64,000 nucleotides of DNA from Codonopsis lanceolata (taxonomy: Eukaryota > Streptophyta > Magnoliopsida > Asterales > Campanulaceae), in contig CM028382.1 of assembly GCA_013146195.2 (NCBI GenBank), positions 12,865,101 to 12,929,100 on the forward strand. Direction: 5' to 3'. Positions within the stretch are counted from its first letter, which is position 1. Each line of letters opens with the position of its first letter. The notes beneath the pieces are model-generated. The model worked only from the letters and a program-made list of their open reading frames with translations. It did not search any database and had not been told where the DNA came from. This document shows positions 26,191 through 37,950 of this stretch, piece by piece. The position numbers were made by a program, and so were the translations under genes.

Positions 26191-26552
26191 TCAGATCAGT
26201 GGGGCCTCATGACACTCCCTCTTTGCACTCTGTTCTCCCTAAAAAGGGAGATCACGGGGAATGGAGAGAGTGATATTCCCATATCACGGTATCCCACTAA
26301 ACAAGGGATAACTTGATGCGGGAAACCCATAGCTCCCATAGTGATACGATTGGGCCATAAGGCTATTTTCGATAAATCCTAGTGGGGCGTCGCAATATCC
26401 TTTCTTGCACTTCTCTATTTTCCCTAAGCAGCTTGAGGGAGAATGGGAATGGAAGGGTAATGCATTCCCATATCTGTTATCCCGAAATAAGGGATTACTT
26501 GACATGAGGAAACCTTTAGTTCCCATTTTGGATATGAAATCCACTCAAGGCA
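26191..26552 (+). other. Ogre-like leader with two diverged repeats, left arm
   Basis: The untranslated leader contains two related segments of about 180 bp. Each has a tract like TTGCACT..CT.TT.TCCCTAA, AGGGAGA..., ATTCCCATATC..., and AAGGGATAACTTGA...GGAAACC. They start near 26220 and 26400. The leader stops at 26552 where another LTR begins. Confidence 0.6.
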
Positions 26553-27233
26553 TGTGACCCGACCGGACCCAATCACGAGATCAGAATCGCGAAGTCAAAT
26601 AATCAAGTTAAACACATAAGCATGCATAAGTAGGGTTTTAAAATTCACGTGGCGCAACATTTCGGACAATTAACAACTCGGCTACACTTGGCGGGAAAAA
26701 GCAACTTGAATTAAACAAGTCATCGGCGGCGTTACGGTAGGAACCCAGCAACTACTCTCTACAATTAACACATGCTTAATAAACCTCAAGCGGCCCGCGA
26801 CATGCCGGAGACAACAACAATAATAATACTTTAAACGGCTTTTAGCGGAAGAAACTATGATGAACCATACACACATATAAACAAGCTCGACTTAATAGTC
26901 GGCATACCAAAAGATTACAAGTATTAATAATAAAGTTACTACAACACAAAACCCAAGCTAAGTCTCGTGACTTGCTTCCCATCGTCGCTTTCCAAAATAC
27001 AAGATTAACCAGTGATTAATGTCCAAAAGAGCAACCTTGCTGCATAGCGTCAAGCGAATGCGTGAATCTAGCGTGGAGCGTCACCTGAAGCTTTGATCTA
27101 AGGAAAACAAAGCAAACAAATAGAGTAAATTCGAAAGACTGGCGGGGTTACCAAAATATGCATGTTCATATTATGGCATGATATTTATCACTAATATGGC
27201 ATGTTATCATCATTTAACACTTAGCACCTTATT
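26553..27233. mobile_element. Third solo-LTR copy, cut by the gap
   Basis: It starts TGTGACCCGACC and stays similar to 33297-33990 (for example AACAACTCGGCTACACTTGGC, then AAACAAGTCATCGGCG), in the same orientation as the right-arm copy. It is clearly more different from both arm copies than they are from each other, so it is an independent insertion of the family. It runs into the N gap after about 680 bp. Confidence 0.85.
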
Positions 27234-27333
27234 NNNNNNNNNNNNNNNNNNNNNNNNNNNNNNNNNNNNNNNNNNNNNNNNNNNNNNNNNNNNNNNNNNN
27301 NNNNNNNNNNNNNNNNNNNNNNNNNNNNNNNNN
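27234..27333. other. Assembly gap of exactly 100 N
   Basis: One hundred consecutive N, the usual placeholder for a scaffold join of unknown length. It sits at the symmetry centre of the inverted repeat. Confidence 0.99.
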
Positions 27334-27712
27334 GCCTCAGTGGATTTCATATCCAAAATGGGAAAAAAAGGTTCTCATGTCAAGTTATCCCTTATTTCGG
27401 GATAACAGATATGGGAATGCATTACCCTTCCATTCCCATTCTCCCCTTTCAAGTAGGGAAAATAGAGAAGTGCAAGAAAGGATATTGCGACGCCCCCACT
27501 ATGGATTTATCGAAAAATAGCCTTATGGCCCAATCATATCACTATGGAGCTGCTGGTTTCCCCGCATCAAGTTATCCCTTGTTTAGTGGATACCGTGATA
27601 TGGGAATACATCACTCTCTCCATTCCCGTGATCTCCCTTTTTAGGGAGAACAGAGTGTAAAGAGGGAGTGTCATGAGGCCCCACCGATCTGAAAGTTTTA
27701 GAGTCGCCACCT
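27334..27712 (-). other. Ogre-like leader and primer site, right arm
   Basis: Counterpart of 26172-26552, again with the two diverged repeats. The primer-binding site GAGTCGCCACC (reverse complement) lies at 27701-27711. Several indels distinguish it from the left copy. Confidence 0.65.
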
Positions 27713-28878
27713 TTATTTTAAGGCAAAAATAAAGGAAAACCAAAAGTAGATTTTAGAGCCTAAGTTCGGCTAAGGTTTCAAGTTTCCGGAAGTATGCTAT
27801 TTTATCTAGCAAATAAATAATATTATTAGACAGAAATTAAAACAGATATACCGTGGCTACATTATTTACGGACTCGCAGCCGCCTCCTTCCAATAATACA
27901 GCATATATTTAAGAATATTTGGTCATTATAACGGCTCTTTTACATAATTTTTCTTATTCTAATCCGGCAAGCACAACGGCTTATATTGGCTACATTGCTC
28001 GGATTTAAATAACAACTTTTGAAAAAATAATAAAAGGCAAAAATACAAATAAAATTAAATACGCCTTAAAGGTATTACCTTTTTTAGCGGCAGCGGCAGT
28101 GTCGCCTCCTGGTCCTTCAGGAGAGAGGAGTCTTTTGTTTTGAACCGGGTGATGACCTTGATTTTTTGAAGTTTGGGCTTATCAACTCGGGCAGTAGTGA
28201 CAGCCTTTATTTGGATAGGTTTTGGCCTTTTGGTGGGCGGAACCTAGACTTAGTTTTTGATTTTAGCTCGTTACCTCGCAGTAATTTATTTTGGGATTTT
28301 TGGACTGGGAAGTGAGGTGGATACCTAACAACAAGGCTAGGGATCACTTATAACCTATGGGTTTTTGATTTGGCGAGTTTGGACGGGGTTTGAGATTATG
28401 GGCTTCCACTCACCTATCTCGCACCTCTCGTACTAATATTATCTGAGGAATCACGTAGCAGAAGCCACGCGATTTTTCTATCGCAGAAACCGAACGAGTG
28501 AAATGAGAGGCCGGGGTCTCTATTTATAGTAGAGACCGAGGACGCTACCGAATTCTTCGATTTGTTTCCCCGTGCATTGGCCGCTTGCAATGCTATGCGC
28601 TCGTGACTTGTACCATTTAATTGGAGAGCAGCAGATTAAGCAGGATGATTGGTGCGGGCAAGGTACCCCTTTGGTCGCGGCACAAGGGGCCTCAAGGTGT
28701 GCACCAAGCCCTTTTAAAACTTTCAAAATTTGCCACTTTACCCCCCCGCAATTCATTGTTTCGCCAAGATTCTGCTTTTCCTTTCGCATTTTGACCCCGC
28801 AACTTGACATTTGTTAAGTTTTAACAGCTTGATATTTTATGTCACTACATACTGGGGTACGAAATTGGGGTGTCTACA
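27713..28878 (-). repeat. Ogre/Tat-like LTR inserted in the array, right arm
   Basis: Its terminus, GGTGTCTACA at 28869-28878, meets an array unit at the same target position as on the left (24966 + 28878 = 53844). It is therefore the same insertion event, yet segments such as 27740-27870 align poorly with the left copy. Confidence 0.75.
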
Positions 28879-31844
28879 CATAGTAGTCCATTATCTCATT
28901 TCTCCATTAGGTGTAACGTATTTGTAAGTTATAATGGTCCATAGTAGTCCATTATACCATTTTAGCATTGGGCGTAATTTATTTTAATATTATATTGGTC
29001 AATAGTAGTCTATTATACAATTTCGGTATTAGGCGTAACGTATTTTGATGTTATAATGGTCCATAGTAGTCCATTATACCCTTTCGGCATTAGGCGTAAC
29101 TTATTTTTATGTTATAATGGTCCATAATAGTCCATTATTCCATTTCATTATTAGGTGTAACGTATTTTGTTGCAATAATGGTCCATAGTAGTCCATTATA
29201 CCATTTCTTCATTAGGCATAACATATATTGATGTTTTAATGGTCCATAGTAGGCCATTATACCATTTCCGCATTACGCCGATATTTTGATGTTGGAATGG
29301 TCCATAGTAGTCCAGTTTACCATTTCGCCATTAGGCATAACGCATTTTGATGCTATAATAGTCTGTATTATTCCATTATACCATTTCACTATTAGGCGTA
29401 ACGTATTTGAATGTTATAATGGTCCATAGTAATCCATTACACCATTTCGTCAATAGGTGTAATGTATATTGATCTTATAATGGTCCATAGTAATCCATTA
29501 TACCATTTCGCCATTAGGCGTAATGTATTTGGATGTTATAATGGTCCATAGAAGTTCATTGTACCATTTTGCCATTAGGCGTAACATATTTTGATGTTAT
29601 AATGGTCCGAATAGTCCATTATATCATTTCGGGATTGGGCGTAACGTATTTGTATTTTATAATGGTCCATAGTACTCCATTTTACAATTTTGGCATTATG
29701 TGTAACTTATTTTGATGTTATAATGGTCCATAGTAGTCCATTATACCATTTCGTCATTAGGCATAACGTTTTTTGATGTTATAATGGTCCATATTAGTCA
29801 AACATACCATTTCGATATTAGGTGTATCGTATTTTGATGCTATAATAGTTAATAGTTGTCCATTATACCATTTTTGCCATTAGGCGTAATGTATTTTGAT
29901 GTTATAATGTTCCATTGTAGTGCATTACCATTTCGACATTAGGCGTAACGTATTTTGATGCTACAATGGTCAATAGTAGTCCATTATACAATTTTGGCAT
30001 TAGTTGTAACGTATTTTGATCTTATAATGGTTCATAGTAGTCCATTATACCCTCTCGACATTAGGCGTAACTTATTTTTATGTTATAATGGTCCATAATA
30101 GTCCATTATTCCATTTCATCATTAGGAGTAACATATTTTGTTGCTATAATGGTCCATAGTAGTCCATTATATCATTTCATCATTAGGCGTATCATATATT
30201 GATGTTTTAATGGGTCTATAGTAGGCCATTATAACATTTCCGCATTAGGTGTAAGATATTTTGATGTTAGAATGGTCCATAATAGTCCATTATACCATTT
30301 CGGTGTTAACTGTAATGTATTTTGATGTTATAATGGTCCATATTAGTCCGTTATAACATTTCGCTATTGAGCATAACAATTTGGGCATTAGGCGTAATGT
30401 ATTTTGATGTTATATTGGTCCATAATTGTCCATTCTACCATTTCGGCTTTAGGCGTAACTTATTTTGATGTTATAGTAGTCAATAGTTGTCCATTATACC
30501 ATTTCGCCATTCGGCATAACGTATTTTGATTTTATAATGGTCCATTGTAATTCATTATACCATTTCTGCATTAGGCATAACGTATTTTGATGCTATAATG
30601 GTCAATAGTAGTCCATTATATGATTTTAGAATTAGATGTAGCGTATTTTGATGTTATGATGGTTCATAGTAGTCCATTATACGATTTTGCCATTAGGCGT
30701 AACATATATCGATGTTTTAATGGTCTGTTGGTCATTATACAATTTCCGCATTGGGCGTAACATATTTTGATGTTAGAATGGTCTATAGTAGTACATTATA
30801 CCATTTCGCCATTAGGCATAACGTATTTTGATGCTATAATGGTTCATAGTTGTCCATTATACCATTTCACCATTAGATGTAATGTATTTTCATGTTATAA
30901 TGGTCCGAGTAGTCCATTATAATGTTTCGGCTTTGGGTGTAACGTATTTTGATGTTAAAATGGTCCATAGTGATCCATTATACCATTCCGATGTTAACTG
31001 TAACGTATTTTGATATTTTAATGGTTCATAGTAGTCCATTATTCCATTTCGGCTTTAGACGCAACGTATTTTGATGTTATAATAGTCAATAGTTGTCCAT
31101 TATACCATTTCAGCCTTAGGCGTAACATATTATGATGTTATAAAGGTCAATAGTAGTCCATTATAGAATTTCGGCATTAGGCGTAACGTATTTTGATGTT
31201 ATAATGGTCAATATTAGTCCATTATATGATTTTGCCATTAGGCGTAACATATTTTTATGCTATAATGGTCCATAGTAGTCCATTATCTCATTTCGCCATT
31301 AGTTGTAATGTATTTTGATGTTAAAATGGTTCATATTAGTCCGTTATATATTTTTGCCATTAGGCATAATGTATTTTGAAGTTATAATGGTCCATAGTAA
31401 ACCTTTATACCATTTCGCTAATAGGTGTAATGTATATTAATGTTATAATAGTCCATAGTAATCCGTTATACCCTTTCGCTATTACGCGTAATGTATATAG
31501 ATGCTATAATGGTCCATAGTATTCCATTATACCATTTCGTTGTTACGCGTCATGTATTTTGATGTTATAATGGTTCGAGTAGTCCATTATATCATTTCAG
31601 GATTGGGCGTAACGTATTTTGAAGTTATAATGGTTCATAGTTATTCATTATGTCATTTCAGCATTAGGCGTAACTTGTTTTGATCTTATAATGGTCCATA
31701 GTAGTCTATTATTCCTTTTCGACTTTAGGCGTAACATATTTTGATGATATAATAGTCAATAGTTGTCCATTATACCATTTCGCCAATAGGCGTAATGTAT
31801 TTTGACGTTATAATGGTCTATAGTAGTGCATTGTCCCAGTACAA
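28879..31844. repeat. Tandem array of 61-bp units, right arm
   Basis: Reverse complement of 22004-24965, with nearly identical unit order and variants. The 170 bases next to the Ogre-like LTR show no difference that I can find, and the LINE-proximal 270 bases show only a handful. No coding potential. Confidence 0.93.
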
Positions 31845-33189
31845 CATCATCGTGACATCTTGCATATAAGCCTGACTGAGAATATTCCAGATAAGTTACG
31901 GTTTTGCAAGACGCCCTCTGGTAATTTTGATTCTAAAGCCTACTGGAATTTCTGCCGATCTCCTGATCATGTTCTCTATTGGGCTAAACGTATATGGCAA
32001 CCTTGGATCCCCACGAAAATAAGTGCTTTTGGCTGGAAACTTTTTTATGGGGCTATTCCTGTTGATTTACGCCTTCAATCCCGCAATGTGCCGGTTGTCT
32101 CCCGTTGTGTTTGCTGCACGAACAATCATGACCGTGAATCCATAGGCCATCTTTTTCTCCGTTCAGAAGTAGCTATTGAATTATGGAGCAGGTTGGCTCG
32201 TCCCTTCAACAAAATTAATAGTTATTCGTCTATTGCCCATCTGTTCAGAATCTGGATTGAAGGAGTCTCAATTCGCACTCAGTTTGGGGCTGTGCAAATA
32301 GGGACTCTTCTTTACGATTGTTGGGTCATCTGGAAAGCTCGGTGTCTAGCAACTTTTGACAATGTTCCCATGTCCAGTGATTTGATGTACAAACAGATCT
32401 TACATGGCTTAAAAGATGTTATGTGTGTCTTCAATCCGAAAGTTTCCTGCACGGCTATGGGTATGAATTGTCTTCAAATTTTGAACCTGCCTGTTAGAAA
32501 GCTGAATATGATGAAAGTAAGTTGGATTCGATGGCTTCCCCCTCCTACTTCTTATGTCAAGCTTAATACAGATGGATCTTCTATAGGGGCATTGCTACGA
32601 GTGGGGTGTAATTCGTGACTTTAAGGGTTTTTTTATAACCAGTTTCTCACGGTATTATGGTCCTGAGACCAATACTAGTGCTGAATTTCAAGCTCTTCAT
32701 GATGGTTTATTGTTGTGCCGTAATTTGAATTTTGATAAGGTTATGGTGGAGGTAGATTCTAAGATGGTGGTCATGGCAATTACGGGTCGTCAAGGTTGCC
32801 CCTGGCTTTTTATGTATGATCTCAGACGATGTTTGGTCCTTTTGGGTAACTACGAGATTCATCACATCTTCCGCGAGGGGAATTCAGTTGCAGATCGTCT
32901 TGCTTTCTTAGATCATCAGACTTGTATTGACAAGGATTTTAACATGGTTTCTCAGCTCCCAAACGAGGTTCGCCGTGCGCTCCAACATGATGCTTTAGGT
33001 CTTTATTCTTTCCGTAAACATTAATGTTCGGGTTTCCTTCTTATTGTTGTTATTTCTGTTTCCTTTCGAGGTCAGGCTCCTCCGTCCTCCCATTTATAAG
33101 GGCCAGGCTGGTTGTCCCCCTCATGTATGTATCTTTTTCTTTTATTAATAAATCCTGCAGGGTGCCGTCCCTGTTTCCCAAAAAAAAAA
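31845..33189 (+). mobile_element. 5'-truncated LINE with RNase H domain, right arm
   Basis: Less decayed than the left copy. A 252-codon frame (31860-32618) has the RT C-terminal zinc-finger region (RIWQPWIPTKISAFGWKLF, then RCVCCTNNHDRESIGHLFL). After a stop or frameshift near 32618 comes the 104-codon RNase H-like segment at 32710-33024 (EVDSKMVVMAITG, then REGNSVADRLAF). The 3' UTR ends GTGCCGTCCCTGTTTCCC plus A(10) at 33180-33189, with AATAAA shortly before. It abuts Athila protease. This family differs from the L1s in the intron region, which lack RNase H and have another tail. Confidence 0.87.
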
Positions 33190-33291
33190 GACATGGAAGA
33201 GGATTGTGAGGTGCCAGTTATTCTTGGAAGACCTTTCTTGGCAACCGGGAGGACCTTAATTGATGTGGCAAAAGGAGAACTTACTATGAGG
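33190..33291 (+). pseudogene. Athila protease C-terminal scrap, right arm
   Basis: Encodes DMEEDCEVPVILGRPFLATG then RTLIDVAKGELTMRV, the conserved region after the Athila protease active site. The reading frame would continue into DPEVTFNVFKAM on the far side of the solo LTR (36070 onward), showing that the LTR split one gene. The catalytic-Asp part is missing because of the LINE/array fusion upstream. Confidence 0.87.
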
Positions 33292-36070
33292 GTGCATGTG
33301 ACAGCCCGACCCGAACCCCAATGCGAGATCCCGAGTCGTGCCGTCCAAATAGGCAAGATACAAGCATGCGCAAGTAGGATTATAAAATTCATGTGGCGCA
33401 ACATCGCATACAATTAACAACTCGGCTACACTTGGCCGGAAAATAACTTTAAATAAACAAGTCATCGGCGACGTTACAGCCGGAACCCAACAACTACTCC
33501 TACAATTTAAACACATGCTTATAAAAACCTCAACGGCCACAACATGCCGGAGACACAACAACAATAATATTTAAAAGAGCTTTAGCGGAAGAAACTGTAG
33601 CGAACCATTAACATATAAACAAGCTCGACATATAAGTCGGCATACAAAAGATTTTAAGTATTAAGTCATTAAGTTACTACAACAACAAAATCCCCAAAGT
33701 CAAGTCTAGATGACTTGCTTCCCAACGTCCTTGCCAAAAATAAAAGACTAACTACCAAAAGTCCCAAAGGAGCAACCTTGAACTCACAAGCAACCAAACG
33801 TGATATGGCGAATCTAGCGTGAACCGTCTCCTGTGCTCGGATCTAAGGAAAACAAAGCAAACAAATAGGGTAAGTCGAAAGACTTAGTAAGTTACTAAAA
33901 AAATGCATGTTCATGTTATAGCATGACATTTATCACAATTATGGCTCATGTTCTTCATATAGCACTTAGCACATTATTCACATAAGTGCGGGAAAATAAA
34001 TCATACAAGTAGGATATGATATAGTCACGGCCGCTTCAGTAGCTCCCCGCAATAAACTTTTGTTACCTTGGTTCGTGCCATCGATGTTTTGTGACTTCAT
34101 CGACTCATACCGAGAACCTACTCGATTTCATTAGCAAGCCAATGCGCACGTATTGATACGGCAAGGGCTACTTCCCCACTGCGGCCCACAGTGGAGGTGT
34201 GTGTGAGGTCCCAGGTGCGGCGATCCATAGCGAGCACGAATCTCTCAATTCGTGAAGGTTATACATCGTCCTACCCTGACATAAAAATCAAACCAAATAG
34301 TGCCAGCTGGACTTAATGCAATGCACAAGTAGATGTTTATTCGTCAAGACCAAATAATGATCGAATTCGACAAGAGCGAACTCGACCGACCAAGTAGGGT
34401 ATAAATCTCTACAATAATTCATGTCAAGGCAATTAATTGCTCAAAACCAATCTTCATAACAACTTGTTGCAAACAATTAAACCAAACTCATATTTGAGTA
34501 AACCCAATCAAACGGTGTCCAAACTTCGTAGGGATTGAAATTAGGGTTCAACATGTTCAAATCTTCCCTAGAGTCGACTCCGTTGAGTCTTTTCTCTAAA
34601 TTCCCAATTTTGGAGAAATTGAAGCTATGTGCTTCATAACCCAACCTAGGCCATTCCTAAGTTCAACAAGGTTGTAAATTCACCAAGGCATTGCAATGTG
34701 ATTCATATTCATCATTAAGTTCATTTTATAGGATAGAACACATAATAGCATAACAACATATCATGTAGGCTCAAATTAGGGCATTCACATATTGCACTTA
34801 TTCAAGCAACACATATAATACATGTTTCTAACATGTTCAAAACCTCAATTAGTCAAGATGAAAGAGTATTATAAACTTTCATAGGCAAGAAATCATCCTA
34901 TACATGCTCCTAGCAAGTTCATATTTTCAAAATGCAAGTAGAAGGCATAGGAAGCAATTATGTGTCCTCATTAACCTCATACATCATAAGCTTTGTTTCC
35001 TTAGGGTCAATGAGAACTAAAAAAGAAGAAGAAGAGAAGTAACTTACTTGTTTTCTACACCAAAGAAAGCAAATGAGAAAACTAATCGGTTGAAAATGAT
35101 CTACTCTTCAAGTTCTTCACTTGTGGAGGTGGCTTGAGCAAATGAGTGAAGGATCATGGAGGATGAAGAAGATAGCTTCAAGAAGCCATGGGAGAACTTG
35201 AGAGAAGAGGAATTTCGTTCATGGAGAGTGAGGGAGAGAAATGAGGTCTCTACAACTGATTTGTGGCTTAAGAATGGTCAACAAGTGAGTGGGACAAGTG
35301 TCAAGACCTTGTGGTCTCTTTAAAATCAGATTTTTGTGGGTTAAATGATCATTAGAGCTCTCTTAATCCACCCTTAAAACTAGTTAGAGATGTTAGTACA
35401 TAAGTAAGGAGGGTTAAGGAGGTTTAGGTGGGGTTTAGAAAAGGTTTTGAATAGGTGTTTAGGAGCAAAATTGTAAAAACAAAGAAAACATAGAAAATTC
35501 CGTAGGTGCAACCAAAGACTTAGAAAAGTTCATTTTGCAATGCTCTCGATTGTCCCGCGAGCCGGTGATCGATTGATGCGAGCGCATGGTCCAGCTTGAA
35601 CTTGGTCTAAACATGTCCTAAATGGTCCCAAACTCATGGGCAACCATTCTAAGGTCTAACCCAACTCAAAACAAGTCGGAAACACAAACAACATCCGAAC
35701 AAGGTAGAACAAGGCTCGAATCATGCGATTTAATGGTTAACGAATCAAACACCAATCATACTAGGATAACTTGGACATGGAAAAGGCTTGTTTAAACATG
35801 GTTATGACCTGAATACAAGGCCGAGAACTCAACGAACACTTCGCATTACAAGCAATACGAGCAACGAGGAAAACGCTAAGGCCAAAACAGCAATCGAACC
35901 GGCGATTCAACAAGCAAGCATACAAGATTCTAAACATGTTAAGAGCTTCATGAATGACTTATGAATGGTTCTAAATCACATATAGACTAAGTAAACATGC
36001 TCATGAACATCAAGAATACATGAAGGCAAGCATACAATACACATGCGAGAATCCGGGGTGTTACAGTGCA
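33292..36070. mobile_element. Solo LTR with 5-bp target duplication, right arm
   Basis: LTR 33297-36065 (2769 bp) starts TGTGACAGCCCG and ends CGGGGTGTTACA. It is flanked by GTGCA at 33292-33296 and 36066-36070, the 5-bp duplication expected for gypsy integration. There is no internal region, so it arose by LTR-LTR recombination or is a solo remnant. It interrupts Athila pol between protease and RT. The family resembles long Tekay-type LTRs (inference); orientation is not certain. No ORF in it looks real. Confidence 0.9.
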
Positions 36071-36745
36071 TGATCCAGAAGTCACCTTCAATGTCTTTAA
36101 AGCCATGAAATATCCCGGGGAAGTGGAAGAATGTTCAAGAGTTGATGTGATTGACAAATGTGTGGATGAAGTCTTCCAAGACATTCATCCCAAATATCCT
36201 TTTGATAAAAATCTTCATTGTTATTCCAATTCTTTGCATGATTCTACACTTGAACACAACAATGAATTAACTTGTGATGAAAATGTGAATTTCATATCTT
36301 GTGACAAGTTTTCCTTGCAAGGTAGATATGTGAAAGCTCCAAGGGAATCTCTTGATCTATCAAAGGAGACATGCAATCAATTGAAGCCTTCAATTATCGA
36401 GCCTCCTCTTCTTGAATTGAAGCCTCTCCCATCACACATGAAGTATGTATTCTTGGGCAAGAATGAGACACTTTCGGTGATTATTTCTTTTAATCTCTCC
36501 CATCTCCAAGAAGAAAAATTGGTGAGGGTGTTGAAAGATAATATGGGAGCTATCGGATGGTCTCTTTGAGATATTAAGGGGATAAGCCCTTCTATTTGCA
36601 TGCACAAGATTCACCTTGAGAATGAGGCCAAACCTTCAATTGAAGCTCAAAGACGTCTTTACCCTCAACTCAAAGAAGTGGTTAAGAAGGAGATTATCAA
36701 GTGGCTTGATGCCCGATTTCCAATAGTCCTTGGGTTAGTCCCATC
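36071..36745 (+). pseudogene. Athila pol spacer between protease and RT, right arm
   Basis: An open frame to 36569 contains DPEVTFNVFKAMKYPGEVEE at its start and the KYVFLGKNETLSVIISFNLSHLQEEKLVRVL segment typical of the Athila protease-RT linker near its end. A TGA follows where GWSL is normally continued. The coding similarity resumes (LENEAKPSIEAQRRLYPQL then VVKKEIIKWLDA) before a frameshift at about 36720. Confidence 0.82.
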
Positions 36746-37252
36746 CAATGTGTGCCAAAAAGAGGTGGGATAACCGTGATTCCAAATGAAGATGATGAGC
36801 TTATTCCTACAAGACAAGTGGTGGGATGGAGAGTATGTATGGATTTTCGACGGCTCAACAAAGCAACAAGGAAAGATCATTTTCCTCTTCCTTTTCTTGA
36901 TCAAATGTTGGATAGATTGGCGGCACATGACTTCTATTGTTTTCTTGATGGGTTCTCGGGCTATCTCCAAATTTCTATAGCTCCCGAAGATCAAGAAAAA
37001 ACTACCTTCACTTGCCCGTATGGTACTTTTGCTTTCCAGCGGATGCCATTTGGTTTGTGCAATGCTCCCGCAACTTTCCAACGATGCATGATGGCCATTT
37101 TTTCGGATATGGTGGAAAAGGAAATTGAGATTTTCATGGATGACTTTTCGGTATTTGGGGATAATTTCGATAGTTGCTTGCGGAATCTCACCAAGGTGCT
37201 TGAAAGGTGCAAGGAGGTGAATCTTGTCTTAAATTGAGAAAAATGTCATTTC
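36746..37252 (+). pseudogene. Athila reverse transcriptase, right arm, catalytic box intact
   Basis: The frame 36752-37237 carries a well-preserved RT core: RVCMDFRRLNKATRKDHFPLPF at about residues 27-48, then CFLDGFSGYLQISIAPEDQ, the FAFQRMPFGLCNAPATFQRCM block and EIFMDDFSVFG. The last contains both catalytic aspartates in the FMDD form usual for Athila. The frame ends at a TGA (37235-37237) that replaces a Trp codon and is also present in the left arm. RT copies the element RNA into DNA in the particle. It is fused to nothing functional on either side here. Confidence 0.88.
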
Positions 37253-37950
37253 ATGGTGAATGAAGGTATTGTTCTTGGGCATAAAATTTCTTCCAAGGGT
37301 ATAGAGGTGGATCGTGCCAAGATTGAGGTTATTGAAAAACTCCATCCTCCAACAAATGTGAAAGGTATTCGAAGCTTTCTTGGGCATGCAGGATTCTATC
37401 GCCGGTTTATCAAAGACTTCTCCAAAATTGCTAAGCCTTTATGCAATCTTTTGGAGAAGGATGCTACTTTTGAGTTTGATGAAGATTGCTTGAAAGCTTT
37501 TGAAGCATTAAAGCACAGATTGGTGTCGGCTCCAATTATCATGGCTCCCGATTGGTCCTTGTCGTTTAAGTTGATGTGTGATGCTAGTGACTATGCCATT
37601 GGGGCGGTTTTGGGTCAACGACGAGACAAAATCTTTCATACGGTGTATTATGCAAGCAAGACTCTCAATGATGTTCAACTTAATTATGCAATAACAGAGA
37701 AAGAGTTTCTTGCCATTGTCTTTGCGTTTGACAAGTTTCGGGCATATCTCATTGGTTCGAGGGTTATTGTGTACACCGATCATTCGGCGATTAAGTATCT
37801 CTTTGCCAAGAAGGATGCTAAGCCCCGATTAATTCGGTGGGTGCTTCTACTCCAAGAATTTGACATTAAATCCGTGACAAGAAGGGAACCGAGAATGTGG
37901 TAGCGGATCATTTATCTAGACTTGAGCAAGATGGAATCTCTTCTCCATCT
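37253..37950 (+). pseudogene. Athila RT thumb and RNase H, right arm
   Basis: The 216-codon frame 37253-37903 starts with the RT connection (IRSFLGHAGFYRRFIKDFSKIAKPL). It contains RNase H motifs: LMCDASDYAIGAVLGQ (first Asp), LNYAITEKEFLAIVFAFDKFR and YTDHSAIKYLFAKKDAKPR. The frame breaks in the region that should read as the NVVADHLSRLE end, which continues at about 37895 in another frame. A continuous protein with the RT is prevented only by the shared TGA at 37235. Confidence 0.87.

Larger units (their letters stand above)
11358..26552. repeat. Left arm of giant inverted repeat
   Basis: Read as reverse complement, this arm matches 27334-42651 segment by segment. Paired positions sum to about 53844-53884 in the inner part, about 54287 in the pol region and about 54009 at the outer LTR end; the shifts are indels. 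Contents from outside in: Athila LTR, PPT, pol with a MITE, solo LTR, protease scrap, LINE, 61-bp array, Ogre-like LTR and leader. Examples of identity: a 154-residue pol segment with one difference and a 104-residue LINE segment with none. Confidence 0.95.
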
